Shown here one piece after another: positions 16,062 to 27,226 of a stretch of 64,000 nucleotides of DNA. Numbering within the stretch: position 1 is the first letter of the stretch; each line of letters starts with the position of its first letter. The notes under the pieces are model-generated. The model ran no database searches. It was given only the letters and a program-made list of their open reading frames with translations, and was not told the origin of the DNA. A program made the position numbers and the translations under genes. Source of the stretch: CAZHAX01 sp964530325 (GTDB lineage Bacteria > Chloroflexota > Anaerolineae > B4-G1); NCBI GenBank assembly GCA_964530325.1, contig CAZHAX010000006.1:62001-126000 (forward strand), given 5' to 3'.

Positions 16062-16697
16062 ATGCCACTTCCATATACTGAACTGGTGATGGAGCACTTC
16101 CGCCACCCACGCAACGTGGGGCGGATCGAGGACCCAGACGCCAAGTCCATCGAGGGCAGCCCGGCCTGCGGGGACATGGTCGCTGTCTACCTGAGCGTCG
16201 ATCCGGAGACGCAGCGCATCACCGATGTCAAGTTCGAGTCGTACGGCTGTGCCTCGAACATCGCCACCGGCTCTATCATCACCGAGTTGGCCAAGGGAAA
16301 GACGCTCGAGGAGGCGAAGAAGATCAGCTGGAAGCAGGCGGCCGACGAGTTGGGCGGGCTTCCTGCCGTGAAAGCCCACTGCTCGGTGTTGGCCGTGGAC
16401 GGCCTCCGCGCCGCGATCCAGAACTACGAGGAGAAGCACGGCTTGGTCAAGGAGCGCACGCCGACCACGATAGAGGTGCTGAAGAAACGCCTCAAGAGGG
16501 TGATGAACCCCATGGCGGGGCTGGACCTGGTTCGCACTAACCTGGTCAAAGACATCGAGCTGAACCAGGGTGCCGTGAAGGTTGTGCTTGACCTGCCCGC
16601 CGACCATCAGTTCGCGGCGAATATCAGGGAGGAGATCGTGGAGAAGATCGAGCCCCTCTGGGACATCGATAGCGTCAAGGTCGAGTTCACAGAGTGA
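16062..16697 (+). CDS. IscU/NifU-like scaffold fused to a DUF59-like domain
   Basis: Residues 1-125 are an IscU scaffold with the three cluster cysteines Cys36 (SPACGD, with Asp38), Cys63 (YGCASN) and Cys107 (KAHCSVL). Residues 140-211 resemble the DUF59/MIP18 fold (LKRVMNPMAGLDLV, ... NIREEIVEKIEPLWDI), but the cysteine usual in that domain is absent. IscU builds Fe-S clusters from persulfide delivered by a desulfurase. The fusion may combine assembly and delivery. GGAGG precedes the ATG. It sits between the lipoprotein and TusA genes. Confidence 0.9.
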   Translation: MPLPYTELVMEHFRHPRNVGRIEDPDAKSIEGSPACGDMVAVYLSVDPETQRITDVKFESYGCASNIATGSIITELAKGKTLEEAKKISWKQAADELGGLPAVKAHCSVLAVDGLRAAIQNYEEKHGLVKERTPTTIEVLKKRLKRVMNPMAGLDLVRTNLVKDIELNQGAVKVVLDLPADHQFAANIREEIVEKIEPLWDIDSVKVEFTE

Positions 16698-16704
16698 GGG
16701 GGAG

Positions 16705-16926
16705 ATGACGGAGATCACAGTAGACTGCCGTGGCGAGACCTGCCCGGTGCCGCTGGTGGAATTCCGTAAGGCACTGAGGCAGGCGAGCCCTGGCGACGTT
16801 ATTGAGGTCCTGGGGACGCACCCGGTTTCAAAGAAGGAGATTCCCATGGCGGCGGAGGCGCTGGGCCTGGAGCTGCTCGCCGTTGAGGGGAGCGAAACGG
16901 ACTGGCGCATCCGCATCCAGGGGTAG
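16705..16926 (+). CDS. tusA: TusA/SirA-family sulfur carrier
   Basis: The 73-residue protein has the family hallmark CRGETCPVP near its N-terminus; the CPxP cysteine (Cys13) carries persulfide sulfur between enzymes. Length and the C-terminal W-R-I-R-I strand match TusA. The ATG at 16705 has AGGGGGAG upstream and follows the IscU-like stop by 7 bases. Its usual donor is a cysteine desulfurase, which in this cluster lacks the catalytic lysine. Confidence 0.92.
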   Translation: MTEITVDCRGETCPVPLVEFRKALRQASPGDVIEVLGTHPVSKKEIPMAAEALGLELLAVEGSETDWRIRIQG

Positions 16927-16989
16927 GGAGTCCGCAGCGGGGGCGGGCGTGTTGAGGGCATTCGGCTGCCCCGGGAGGGTAGATAGCTG

Positions 16990-17994
16990 GTGAGCAACAA
17001 AGGTCAGCCTGTTTCCGAGCAGGGCCGGCGTCCGGCGAAGGTGGCCATCGTCGGGGTGGGCAACGTCGGAGCGACCTTCGCCTACACGATGCTGCTGGAG
17101 GGGCTGGCGGGCGAGATCGTGCTCATCGACGTCGACCGCCAGCGGGCGGAGGGCGAGGCCATGGACCTGAACCACGCCATGCCGCTCTCCAGCCCTGCCC
17201 GCATCTGCGTTGGCGACTACGAGGACTGCGCCGGCGCCGACGTAGTGGTCGTTGCCGCCGGCACGTCGCAGCGTACCGGCGAGACGCGGCTCGACCTCTT
17301 CAGGCGCAATGCGGCCATCTTCCGTGAAATCATCCCGCGCATCGCCGAGCACAACGAGAACGCCATCCTGCTGATTGCCACGAACCCGGTCGACATCCTG
17401 AGCTACGTGGCCTGGAAAGCCTCGGGCTTCCCCGCCCAGCGGGTGATCGGCTCCGGGACCGTGCTGGACACGGCCCGTTTCCGCTACCTGTTGAGCGATT
17501 CGCTGGGCGTCGATCCGCGCAACGTCCACGCCTACGTGGTGGGCGAGCACGGTGATAGCGAAGTGCCACTGTGGAGCCTGGCCAACGTGGCCGGAATGCA
17601 GTTCGACGAATTCTGCCTCGCTCAACACTGTGTCCTGAAGGACGAAGGGCGGGCGCGCATCGCCCAGCAGACACGTGACGCGGCCTATGAGATCATAAGG
17701 CGCAAGGGCGCTACCTACTACGCCGTCGCCGTCGGCCTGATGCGGATTGTGGAGAGCATCCTGCGCGACCAGCACTCCATCATCTCCGTCTCCAGCCTGG
17801 TTCCCGGCTACTACGGCATCGAGGACGTCTACCTGAGCCTGCCCGCCGTCATAGGCCGCGAGGGAGTGGGGCGGGTTCTGGAGCCGCCGCTCAGCGACGA
17901 TGAGCGGAAGGCGCTGGTCAAGTCTGCGGCCGTGCTGCGCGGCGTGCTCGACGAGCTGGAAGACGATGAACAATCGGGACGGACAAACAGCTGA
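16990..17994 (+). CDS. L-lactate dehydrogenase (LDH/MDH family)
   Basis: The 334-residue NAD enzyme has the Rossmann motif GVGNVGATFA, the specificity loop GTSQRTGETRLDL, ATNPVD and catalytic GEHGDSE. The residue at the specificity position (102 in LDH numbering) is Gln, which indicates pyruvate/lactate rather than malate. About 15 extra residues precede the Rossmann fold. GTG at 16990 has GGGAGG 11 bases upstream. It sits between tusA and the dsrE-like gene; a lactate permease gene lies at 34.2-35.7 kb. Confidence 0.9.
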   Translation: MSNKGQPVSEQGRRPAKVAIVGVGNVGATFAYTMLLEGLAGEIVLIDVDRQRAEGEAMDLNHAMPLSSPARICVGDYEDCAGADVVVVAAGTSQRTGETRLDLFRRNAAIFREIIPRIAEHNENAILLIATNPVDILSYVAWKASGFPAQRVIGSGTVLDTARFRYLLSDSLGVDPRNVHAYVVGEHGDSEVPLWSLANVAGMQFDEFCLAQHCVLKDEGRARIAQQTRDAAYEIIRRKGATYYAVAVGLMRIVESILRDQHSIISVSSLVPGYYGIEDVYLSLPAVIGREGVGRVLEPPLSDDERKALVKSAAVLRGVLDELEDDEQSGRTNS

Positions 17995-18016
17995 ACGGCT
18001 GAGCGAGGCAAGCCAA

Positions 18017-18454
18017 ATGGTGAAGGCAAGAGGCAGCGACGAGCGTATGACGATCATCCTCCACAGCGGGGACATGGACAAGACCTACAGCGCCCTCATC
18101 CTGGCCAACGGAGCGCTGGCAATGGGCATGAAGGCGACGATCTTCTTCACCTTCTGGGGGCTGGAGCGCCTCAAGGTGGGCGGCCTGGAGAAGGGGCCTC
18201 TTTCGAAGATGCACCTTCTCGGCCTGGGGAAATGGATGGTCAGGCAGCGTATGAAGAAGGCGAACGTGGCATCGCTGGATAAGATGCTCGGCGACTTCAA
18301 GGAACTGGGGGGCAAGGTGCTGGCCTGCGACATGACCATGGAGATCATGGGCATCCGGCCTGAGGACCTGCGCCGGGACCTGATTGACGACTACTGCGCG
18401 GTGGGCACATACATCCAGGAAGCGCGCCGCTCGTCGACCACTCTGTTCATATAG
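18017..18454 (+). CDS. DsrE/DsrF-family protein
   Basis: The 145-residue protein matches the DsrE/F/H-like sulfurtransferase fold: MTIILHSGDMDKTYSALILANGA-type N-terminus, FFTFWGL, and a conserved cysteine in KVLACDMTMEIMGI. Members accept or hold persulfide sulfur, often with TusA. ATG at 18017 with GAGG upstream is preferred; an ATG at 17966 inside the lactate dehydrogenase end is an alternative. It closes the cluster that begins at 13986. Confidence 0.85.
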   Translation: MVKARGSDERMTIILHSGDMDKTYSALILANGALAMGMKATIFFTFWGLERLKVGGLEKGPLSKMHLLGLGKWMVRQRMKKANVASLDKMLGDFKELGGKVLACDMTMEIMGIRPEDLRRDLIDDYCAVGTYIQEARRSSTTLFI

Positions 18455-18482
18455 GTGGCATCTGACGGGAGGTCACCGTCGC

Positions 18483-18511
18483 GTAGGGGCGACCCCGTGG
18501 GTCGCCCCTAC
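18483..18511. repeat. palindromic hairpin repeat, copy 1
   Basis: GTAGGGGCGACCC (18483-18495) and its exact complement (18499-18511) flank a 3-base centre. A related element with the same GTAGGGGC/GCCCCTAC ends lies at 20633. The pair brackets the P-type ATPase gene. It may also act as a terminator of the sulfur cluster, though no T tract follows. Confidence 0.8.
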
Positions 18512-18534
18512 TACCCCAGGGACGGGGTTGCGCC

Positions 18535-20532
18535 ATGCTGAGCCAGACGTACGATGCAGAAGTGCTGACCTGCGCAGGCTGTGCCGAAGGGCCGCGCGCC
18601 GACGGGGAGCGCCAGCTCTCCGCACCGCCGGGGTTCGTCCGCTTCACGCTGGCCAGGCGGGACGGGCGCCTCGCCGCCGCCGCGGCGCCGCTGGCGCTGG
18701 CCGGCCTGGCCCTCTGGCTGGCCGGCACGCCGCCCTCGGTGCACATTGCTTCTCTCGCCCTGGCGATCGGCGTCGGCGGCCTGCCCATAGCGGTCCATGC
18801 CTGGCGGGAGATCCGGTTCCGCCGTACTCTGGGGATCAACGCCCTGATGACCATCGCCGTGGCGGGCGCGGTGGCGATCGGCGAGTGGGTCGAAGCTGCA
18901 ATCGTCGTCATCCTCTTCTCGCTCGGCGAGTCGCTGGAGGCTTACGCTGCAGACAGGACGCGCAGGGCGGTGGAGAGCCTGAGCGCGATTGCCCCCAGCC
19001 GGGCCGTGAAGATGCTGCCCGGCGGGGAGATGGCCCAGGTAGCGGTGGAAGAGCTGGTGGTGGGCGACCGTGTGCTCGTTCGTCCCGGCGACCGGGTCAC
19101 GGTCGACGGCATCGTCGTTTCGGGAACCAGCGAAGTCGACCAGGCGGCTATCACCGGCGAGAGCGTGCCCGTCGAGAAGAAGCCCGGCCACGAGGTCCTT
19201 GCCGGCACGGTCAACTTGAGCGGCGCTCTCGAAGTGCAGGTGACCCGTCTCGCCGCGGACAATACGATCAGCCGTATGGTCGTGCTGGTGCAGGAGGCGC
19301 AGTCTCGCCGGGCGCCGCTGGAGCGATTCGTCGAACGCTTCGCCCGCATCTACACGCCGGCCGTCTCCGTTGCGGCGGCCCTGGTCGCCTTGCTGCCGCC
19401 GCTGCTGCTCGAGCAGCCGTTCTGGGGCTCCGACGGCTCGCTGGCCCGGGCGCTGCAGATCCTGATCATCTCCTGTCCCTGCGCGCTGGTGATCAGCACG
19501 CCGGTGAGCGTAGTCAGCGCGCTGGCGAACGCCGCGTCACGGGGCATCCTGATCAAGGGCGGGCGCTACCTGGAAACGCTGAGCCGGGCACGGGTGTTTG
19601 CTTTCGACAAGACCGGCACGCTGACCCGGGGGCAGCCGGCGACGACCGACGTCGTGGGTGTGTGCAGCTGTGAGGCCTGCCCTGACGACTGCGGCCTGCA
19701 GCACGCCGCGGCCCTGGAGGTCGGCTCGGCCCACCCGCTGGCGAAGGCGCTCCTGGCGGAGGCGAGGCTGCGCGATGTGGAGATCCCCCGGGCCGAGAAC
19801 GTCGTCCTGCTCAGCGGGCGAGGGGTCGAGGGGAGGGTGAACGGGGAGAGGACCGCTGTCGGCAGTCACGCCCATTTCGATGAGAATGTACCGCACAAAG
19901 AGGAGATCTGCCGTATTGCCAACGAGCTGGCGGACGAAGGAAAGACGGTGATTCTGGTCCACCACTCGGACGAAGTATGCGCGGTCTTTGGCGTGGCGGA
20001 CCTTACCCGCTTGACCAGCAAGCAAGTGGTCGCCGAGCTGAAGGCGCGAGGCATACGGACTGTGATGCTGACCGGAGATAGCGCCGCCGCTGCGCGCGAG
20101 ATCGGCGCGCAGGTTGGTATCGATGACGTCCGCGCCGGGTTATCTCCCGAGGACAAGGTGCGGGCCGTCGAGGCGCTGGGTAGTGAGGGGACGGTGGTGG
20201 CGATGGTCGGCGACGGCGTGAACGACGCGCCCGCGCTGGCTCGCGCCGATGTGGGCATCGCCATGGGCGGGGCCGGCTCCGCGCAGGCGATGGAGACCGC
20301 GGACGTGGTCCTCATGGGCGATGACCTGGCGCAGCTGCCGTTCGCCGTGCGATTGAGCCGCCGGGTGCGCGGGGTTGTCGGCGCCAACATCGGCCTGGCC
20401 CTGGCGGTCAAGGCAGCCGTGTTCGTCCTCGCCTCACTGGGAATGGCCACACTGTGGATGGCAGTGGTGGCGGACGTAGGGGCAACGCTGGCTGTAACGC
20501 TGAACGGGATGAGACTGCGGGGAGCGCGGTAG
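18535..20532 (+). CDS. P1B-type heavy-metal ATPase (Zn/Cd/Pb type)
   Basis: The 665-residue pump shows TGES, the transmembrane SCPCALV, DKTGTLT, SAHPLA and GDGVNDAPAL. The last helices carry KAAVF and a VADVGAT motif, as in ZntA/CadA exporters of Zn, Cd and Pb. There is no full N-terminal HMA domain; instead a short leader with TCAGC remains. After the phosphorylation site there is a Cys-rich insert CSCEACPDDC, an unusual extra metal site. It lies between two related palindromes and 80 bases after the dsrE-like gene. Confidence 0.93.
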   Translation: MLSQTYDAEVLTCAGCAEGPRADGERQLSAPPGFVRFTLARRDGRLAAAAAPLALAGLALWLAGTPPSVHIASLALAIGVGGLPIAVHAWREIRFRRTLGINALMTIAVAGAVAIGEWVEAAIVVILFSLGESLEAYAADRTRRAVESLSAIAPSRAVKMLPGGEMAQVAVEELVVGDRVLVRPGDRVTVDGIVVSGTSEVDQAAITGESVPVEKKPGHEVLAGTVNLSGALEVQVTRLAADNTISRMVVLVQEAQSRRAPLERFVERFARIYTPAVSVAAALVALLPPLLLEQPFWGSDGSLARALQILIISCPCALVISTPVSVVSALANAASRGILIKGGRYLETLSRARVFAFDKTGTLTRGQPATTDVVGVCSCEACPDDCGLQHAAALEVGSAHPLAKALLAEARLRDVEIPRAENVVLLSGRGVEGRVNGERTAVGSHAHFDENVPHKEEICRIANELADEGKTVILVHHSDEVCAVFGVADLTRLTSKQVVAELKARGIRTVMLTGDSAAAAREIGAQVGIDDVRAGLSPEDKVRAVEALGSEGTVVAMVGDGVNDAPALARADVGIAMGGAGSAQAMETADVVLMGDDLAQLPFAVRLSRRVRGVVGANIGLALAVKAAVFVLASLGMATLWMAVVADVGATLAVTLNGMRLRGAR

Positions 20533-20875
20533 GGGGCCGAGAAGCGGGTGGCGCCCGATCTGCATGAGCGGACGATGATCGAGACGGAGCCCGGAACAGG
20601 TTTGCCGAACAGCCCCTCGGTAGGGCAATCGCGTAGGGGCCAGCATGCTGTGCCCCTACGGGAATGGCGGTATCGTCGTGTATGCCCCATGGCGTCGCGC
20701 CGGCCGCCTGATGATACTTGGGGATCAGCGCCCGCACGTGCAGCGGTCGCCCTTGCTCTTGCGTTGCTCCAATACGCCGCTATTGCCTATCTAATACCTC
20801 TGATCTACAATCAATATGAACCCGAGCCCGGAGGAGGCGCCTTCGGGCGTCTAACCCTGACACGGAGTAGAGAGA
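20533..20875. other. intergenic stretch before clpB
   Basis: No convincing gene. It holds palindrome copy 2 (20633-20659) and an AT-richer part (20770-20830) with candidate -10 strings such as TACAAT, likely the clpB promoter region. No CIRCE inverted repeat was seen. Confidence 0.5.
20633..20659. repeat. palindromic hairpin repeat, copy 2
   Basis: GTAGGGGC (20633-20640) pairs with GCCCCTAC (20652-20659); between them is the palindrome CAGCATGCTG plus one T. The ends are identical to those of the 18483 element while the centre differs, as in dispersed hairpin families. Confidence 0.75.
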
Positions 20876-23446
20876 ATGGATCTAGACAAGTTCACGCAGA
20901 AGGCCCAGGAGGCCGTTGTCGCCGCTCAATCGCTGGCCGGCGAGTATAGTCACGGCCAGATCGAGCCCGAGCACTTGCTGTCCGTCTTGCTGCGCCAGTC
21001 GGACGGCGTCGCCCCCCAGATCGTCCAGAAGCTGGGGGCCGACCCGAGCGCACTGGCGCTGGCCGTGCAGGGGGAGCTAGAGCGGAAGCCGAAGGTGAGC
21101 GGGGCGACGACCCAACTGGGCCTATCGCGCGACCTAGCGGGGGCGCTGGGCGAGGCGGAGAAGATCGCCTCGCGAATGCGGGATGACTACGTCAGCACCG
21201 AGCACCTGCTGCTGGCTCTCGCCGGCGGATCGGGTGGCGATGCTGCGCGGTTTCTCGCCGCCCATGGCGTAACCGAGGATGCCGTTCTTCGGGCGCTGAC
21301 TTCCATCCGCGGCAGCCAGAGAGTGACCAGCCAGAATCCGGAGGCCACCTACCAGGCGTTGGAGAAGTATGGCCGCGACCTGACACAGCTCGCCCGCGAT
21401 GGGAAGCTGGACCCGGTGATCGGCAGAGACGATGAGATCAGGCGGGTGATGCGGATTCTCAGCCGTCGCACCAAGAACAACCCGGTGCTCGTGGGTGATG
21501 CGGGCGTCGGGAAGACTGCCATCGCCGAAGGGTTGGCCCAGCGGATCGTGCGCGGCGACGTGCCGGAGGGGTTGAAGAACCGACGCCTGGTGGCGCTCGA
21601 CATGGGCGCGCTGATCGCCGGCGCCAAGTATCGGGGCGAGTTCGAAGAGCGTCTCAAAGCGGTGCTCAAGGAGGTGAAAGATGCCGAGGGCGAAGTCATC
21701 CTGTTCATAGACGAGCTCCACACTGTCGTCGGCGCGGGGGCCGCCGAGGGGGCCATGGACGCCAGCAACATGCTCAAGCCCATGCTGGCCCGTGGGGAGC
21801 TCCACGCCATAGGAGCAACGACGATCGACGAGTACCGCAAGTACATCGAGAAGGATGCGGCGCTCGAGCGGCGCTTCCAGCCGGTCTACATTGACGAGCC
21901 GTCAGTCGAGGATACGATCAGCATTCTCAGGGGGCTGAAGGGGCGCTACGAGGTGCACCACGGTGTGCGCATCCAGGATGGCGCGGCGATTGCCGCGGCA
22001 GCGCTCAGCCATCGCTACATCACAGACCGGCACCTGCCGGACAAGGCGATCGACCTGATTGACGAGGCGGCGTCCCGGCTGCGCATGGAGATCGATTCTA
22101 AGCCGGCGGAGCTGGACGAGGTTGATCGGCGCGTGATGCAGCTCGAGATCGAGCGCGAGGCTCTCAAGAAGGAGAAGGACAAGGCCAGCAAGGAGCGGCT
22201 GAAGAAGCTGGAGAAGGAGCTGGCCGACCTGCAGGAGCAGAGCAACGCGCTGCGCAGCCGCTGGGACGAGGAGAAGGCCGCCATCCAGGCCATGCGCGAT
22301 ATCAAGGAGGAGGTGGAGCGGGTGCGCCACCAGATTGAGGAGGCGCAGCGCGCCGCGGACTACGCTCGCGCCTCGGAGCTCCAGTATACGAGGCTCGTCG
22401 AGCTGGAGGAACAGCTCAAAGAGCAGGAAGAGAGACTGCAGGCAATGCAGGCGGATCGACCGCTCTTGAAGGAGGAGGTCAGCGCCGAGGACGTGGCCGA
22501 AGTAGTGGCCGAGTGGACCGGCATCCCAGTCTCCAAGCTGCTCGAGGGCGAGATGGAGAAGCTGCTGCGCATGGAGGAGGCGCTGCACGAACGGGTTGTC
22601 GGCCAGGACGAGGCCGTTACCGCCGTCTCCAACGCCGTGCGCCGGGCGCGAGCCGGCCTGCAGGATCCGAACCGGCCGATCGGCACCTTCATCTTTCTGG
22701 GCCCGACCGGCGTGGGCAAAACGGAGCTGGCCCGGGCCCTGGCCGAATTCCTCTTCGATACCGAGGAAGCCATGGTACGCATAGACATGAGCGAGTATCA
22801 GGAGCGCCATACAGTATCGAGGCTCATCGGCGCCCCGCCGGGCTATGTGGGTTATGATGAAGGCGGCCAGCTCACGGAGGCGGTGCGCCGCCGCCCGTAC
22901 AGCGTGGTCCTGTTCGACGAGATCGAGAAGGCTCACACCGAGGTCTTCAACACGCTCCTGCAGCTTCTGGACGAGGGCAGGCTTACCGACGGGCACGGTC
23001 GTACTGTCGATTTCAAGAACACCATAGTCATAATGACCAGCAACGTAGGGAGCCGCTGGATCAAGGAGATGGGAGCAGAGGAGGCGCGGGACAGGGTACT
23101 GGAGGAGCTCGATCGGACCTTCCGGCCGGAGTTCCTCAACCGCGTTGACGAGGTCATCCTATTCCGCAGCCTGACCAAGGAGGATCTGCAGCGTATCGTC
23201 GATATCCAGGTGCAGCACCTGGGCGAACTGCTGGCCGAGCGGGGCATCAATCTGGAGATGACTGAGGCGGCCCGGAAGTACCTGGCGGAAGCGGGCTACG
23301 ATCCCGTGTTCGGGGCCCGGCCGCTCAAGCGTGTCATCCAGCGCGAGGTGCAGGATGCCCTGGCTGCCGCTGTTCTGCAGGGCCAGTTTGGAGAAGGAGA
23401 CACGGTCCACGTCGATGCGAAGGATGGACGGATCATCCTCACCTAG
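20876..23446 (+). CDS. clpB: ATP-dependent disaggregase ClpB
   Basis: The 856-residue AAA+ chaperone has an N-domain with two repeats (res. 1-145), nucleotide domain 1 with Walker A GDAGVGKTA (the usual E-P replaced by D-A), a long coiled-coil middle domain (about res. 400-520, rich in E/K/R), and nucleotide domain 2 with GPTGVGKTE and the sensor NRVDEVI. The long middle domain, used to recruit DnaK, marks it as ClpB rather than ClpC. The ATG has GGAGTAGAGAG upstream. clpC follows after 108 bases with its own promoter. Confidence 0.96.
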   Translation: MDLDKFTQKAQEAVVAAQSLAGEYSHGQIEPEHLLSVLLRQSDGVAPQIVQKLGADPSALALAVQGELERKPKVSGATTQLGLSRDLAGALGEAEKIASRMRDDYVSTEHLLLALAGGSGGDAARFLAAHGVTEDAVLRALTSIRGSQRVTSQNPEATYQALEKYGRDLTQLARDGKLDPVIGRDDEIRRVMRILSRRTKNNPVLVGDAGVGKTAIAEGLAQRIVRGDVPEGLKNRRLVALDMGALIAGAKYRGEFEERLKAVLKEVKDAEGEVILFIDELHTVVGAGAAEGAMDASNMLKPMLARGELHAIGATTIDEYRKYIEKDAALERRFQPVYIDEPSVEDTISILRGLKGRYEVHHGVRIQDGAAIAAAALSHRYITDRHLPDKAIDLIDEAASRLRMEIDSKPAELDEVDRRVMQLEIEREALKKEKDKASKERLKKLEKELADLQEQSNALRSRWDEEKAAIQAMRDIKEEVERVRHQIEEAQRAADYARASELQYTRLVELEEQLKEQEERLQAMQADRPLLKEEVSAEDVAEVVAEWTGIPVSKLLEGEMEKLLRMEEALHERVVGQDEAVTAVSNAVRRARAGLQDPNRPIGTFIFLGPTGVGKTELARALAEFLFDTEEAMVRIDMSEYQERHTVSRLIGAPPGYVGYDEGGQLTEAVRRRPYSVVLFDEIEKAHTEVFNTLLQLLDEGRLTDGHGRTVDFKNTIVIMTSNVGSRWIKEMGAEEARDRVLEELDRTFRPEFLNRVDEVILFRSLTKEDLQRIVDIQVQHLGELLAERGINLEMTEAARKYLAEAGYDPVFGARPLKRVIQREVQDALAAAVLQGQFGEGDTVHVDAKDGRIILT

Positions 23447-23478
23447 CGGGCTTGGAGGGCGCCCGGGCGGCCAGAACG

Positions 23479-23508
23479 TTGGGTTTTTGTTCCTATGTGC
23501 GGTATAAT
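23479..23508 (+). promoter_or_regulatory. promoter of clpC
   Basis: TTGGGT (23479-23484), 18 bases, perfect TATAAT (23503-23508). The leader then contains a small hairpin, GAGGCC (23517-23522) with GGCCTC (23530-23535), just before an AGGGGAG ribosome site. Confidence 0.65.
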
Positions 23509-23554
23509 GACGGTGGGAGGCCTTGTTCCGGCCTCAGGGGAGAACCAGTAGAAT

Positions 23555-26080
<2,526 letters not shown>

Positions 26081-26108
26081 GTGTTCTAGCGCAGGAGCTA
26101 AGAACCAA

Positions 26109-26137
26109 GAGGGCTCGGGGAAGCTCCCCGAGCCCTC
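26109..26137. terminator. bidirectional terminator between clpC and lplA
   Basis: A perfect 13-bp inverted repeat, GAGGGCTCGGGGA and its complement, around a 3-base loop lies between the two convergent genes. T tracts on either side are weak. Confidence 0.75.
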
Positions 26138-26184
26138 AATCATTCAGCTTGTGTCGGGCCGCCCAGCGCCGGCCGGCTGCGCCC

Positions 26185-27222
26185 CTAGGTCAGCACCTGA
26201 GCGAAGTCGGCAGGCCTGATGCCAGGGCTCTCTATCCCCTGCTCCTGGTAGAAGCGCGCGATCGCTGCCTCCACATCCTCAACTGCCTTGCCCGCGAGGG
26301 CCTCTTCCAGCTCGGCCAGCTTAGACTGGGGGAAGAAGAAGAAGTCTCCGGACAGCGAGACACTGGCCACGTGCCCATCCCGCAGCTCGGCTGTCCCCCG
26401 GATGAGGCCCCCCGGCGCTTTGTGCAGCTTCTGCTGCACCTCGACGCCGGTCTGGATCTTCACCCGCCTTCCGACCGCCCGGCGCCTGGGCCGGTTGAGC
26501 CACTCTTCGCTGAGGAGCTCAGCCGCCAGCTCGTCCGTCTTGGCTCGCCACTGCGCGTCGACCTCGCCCACCACGTCCAGCGGGCCGAGGACGGTCGTGA
26601 AGTGCTCGGCCAGGAGGTCCCATAGCTCTTCCCGCGGAGGGGCGGAGCCCAGCTCGCGGCGGACGGTGGACAGGTTCTCCCACAGCGTCTTGTACACCTT
26701 GTCGCGGAACTTCTCGTCCGGCACCTTCAGCACGCGGGCCATCATCTCGTAGTCGAAGTCGACGATCAGGTTGCCGACCAGGACGACATAGTCGCCGATC
26801 TCTGCCACGCCGGTGCCGGATATCTTGCGCCCGGCGACGACGACGTCGTTGACCGGCCGGTACTCGGCCGGGATGCCCAGAGCCCGGTAGGCTTCGACCG
26901 GCGCAGCCAGGAACCTGCGGTAGAAGGCCTCCTTGCTCGCCGGCACGAGGGGGTTGTCCCGGTGGATGATGAGCTGATAGAACAGCTGCTCGCCGTCCAG
27001 GTAGACGGCTCCACCGCCGACCTCTCGCCGGAAGATGGGGATGCCGTTCTGGCAGCAGAAGGCCACGTCCACCTCCTGCTCGACATCCTGGAAGCAGCCG
27101 ATGCACACGTATGGCGATCCCGGTGAGAGCAGGTTCAGGCCTTCGCGTCCCAGCCGAGGTTGGGCGTGGTAGAGCAACTGCGAATCCTGCCAGGAAACAG
27201 TGTCCAGCCGGTTGAGCTTCAT
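26185..27222 (-). CDS. lplA: lipoate-protein ligase A
   Basis: The 345-residue enzyme attaches lipoate to lipoyl-domain lysines through lipoyl-AMP. It has the lipoate-binding RREVGGGAVY (res. 65-74) and catalytic Lys133 in AGRKISGTG, followed by an accessory C-terminal domain (res. 250-345), so both adenylation and transfer halves are present. It starts 4 bases after the HdrD-like stop and is the last gene of a four-gene leftward unit that includes its likely substrate, a GcvH-like protein. Confidence 0.92.
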   Translation of the reverse strand: MKLNRLDTVSWQDSQLLYHAQPRLGREGLNLLSPGSPYVCIGCFQDVEQEVDVAFCCQNGIPIFRREVGGGAVYLDGEQLFYQLIIHRDNPLVPASKEAFYRRFLAAPVEAYRALGIPAEYRPVNDVVVAGRKISGTGVAEIGDYVVLVGNLIVDFDYEMMARVLKVPDEKFRDKVYKTLWENLSTVRRELGSAPPREELWDLLAEHFTTVLGPLDVVGEVDAQWRAKTDELAAELLSEEWLNRPRRRAVGRRVKIQTGVEVQQKLHKAPGGLIRGTAELRDGHVASVSLSGDFFFFPQSKLAELEEALAGKAVEDVEAAIARFYQEQGIESPGIRPADFAQVLT

Positions 27223-27226
27223 CGGG

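Noticed and set aside
18384..19673. 429-codon plus-strand frame overlapping the dsrE-like and ATPase genes
   Set aside because: Out of phase with well-supported coding; Arg/Gly-rich shadow.
20548..20949. open frame across the clpB upstream region
   Set aside because: It spans the palindromic repeat and the clpB start, has no ribosome site and no motif.
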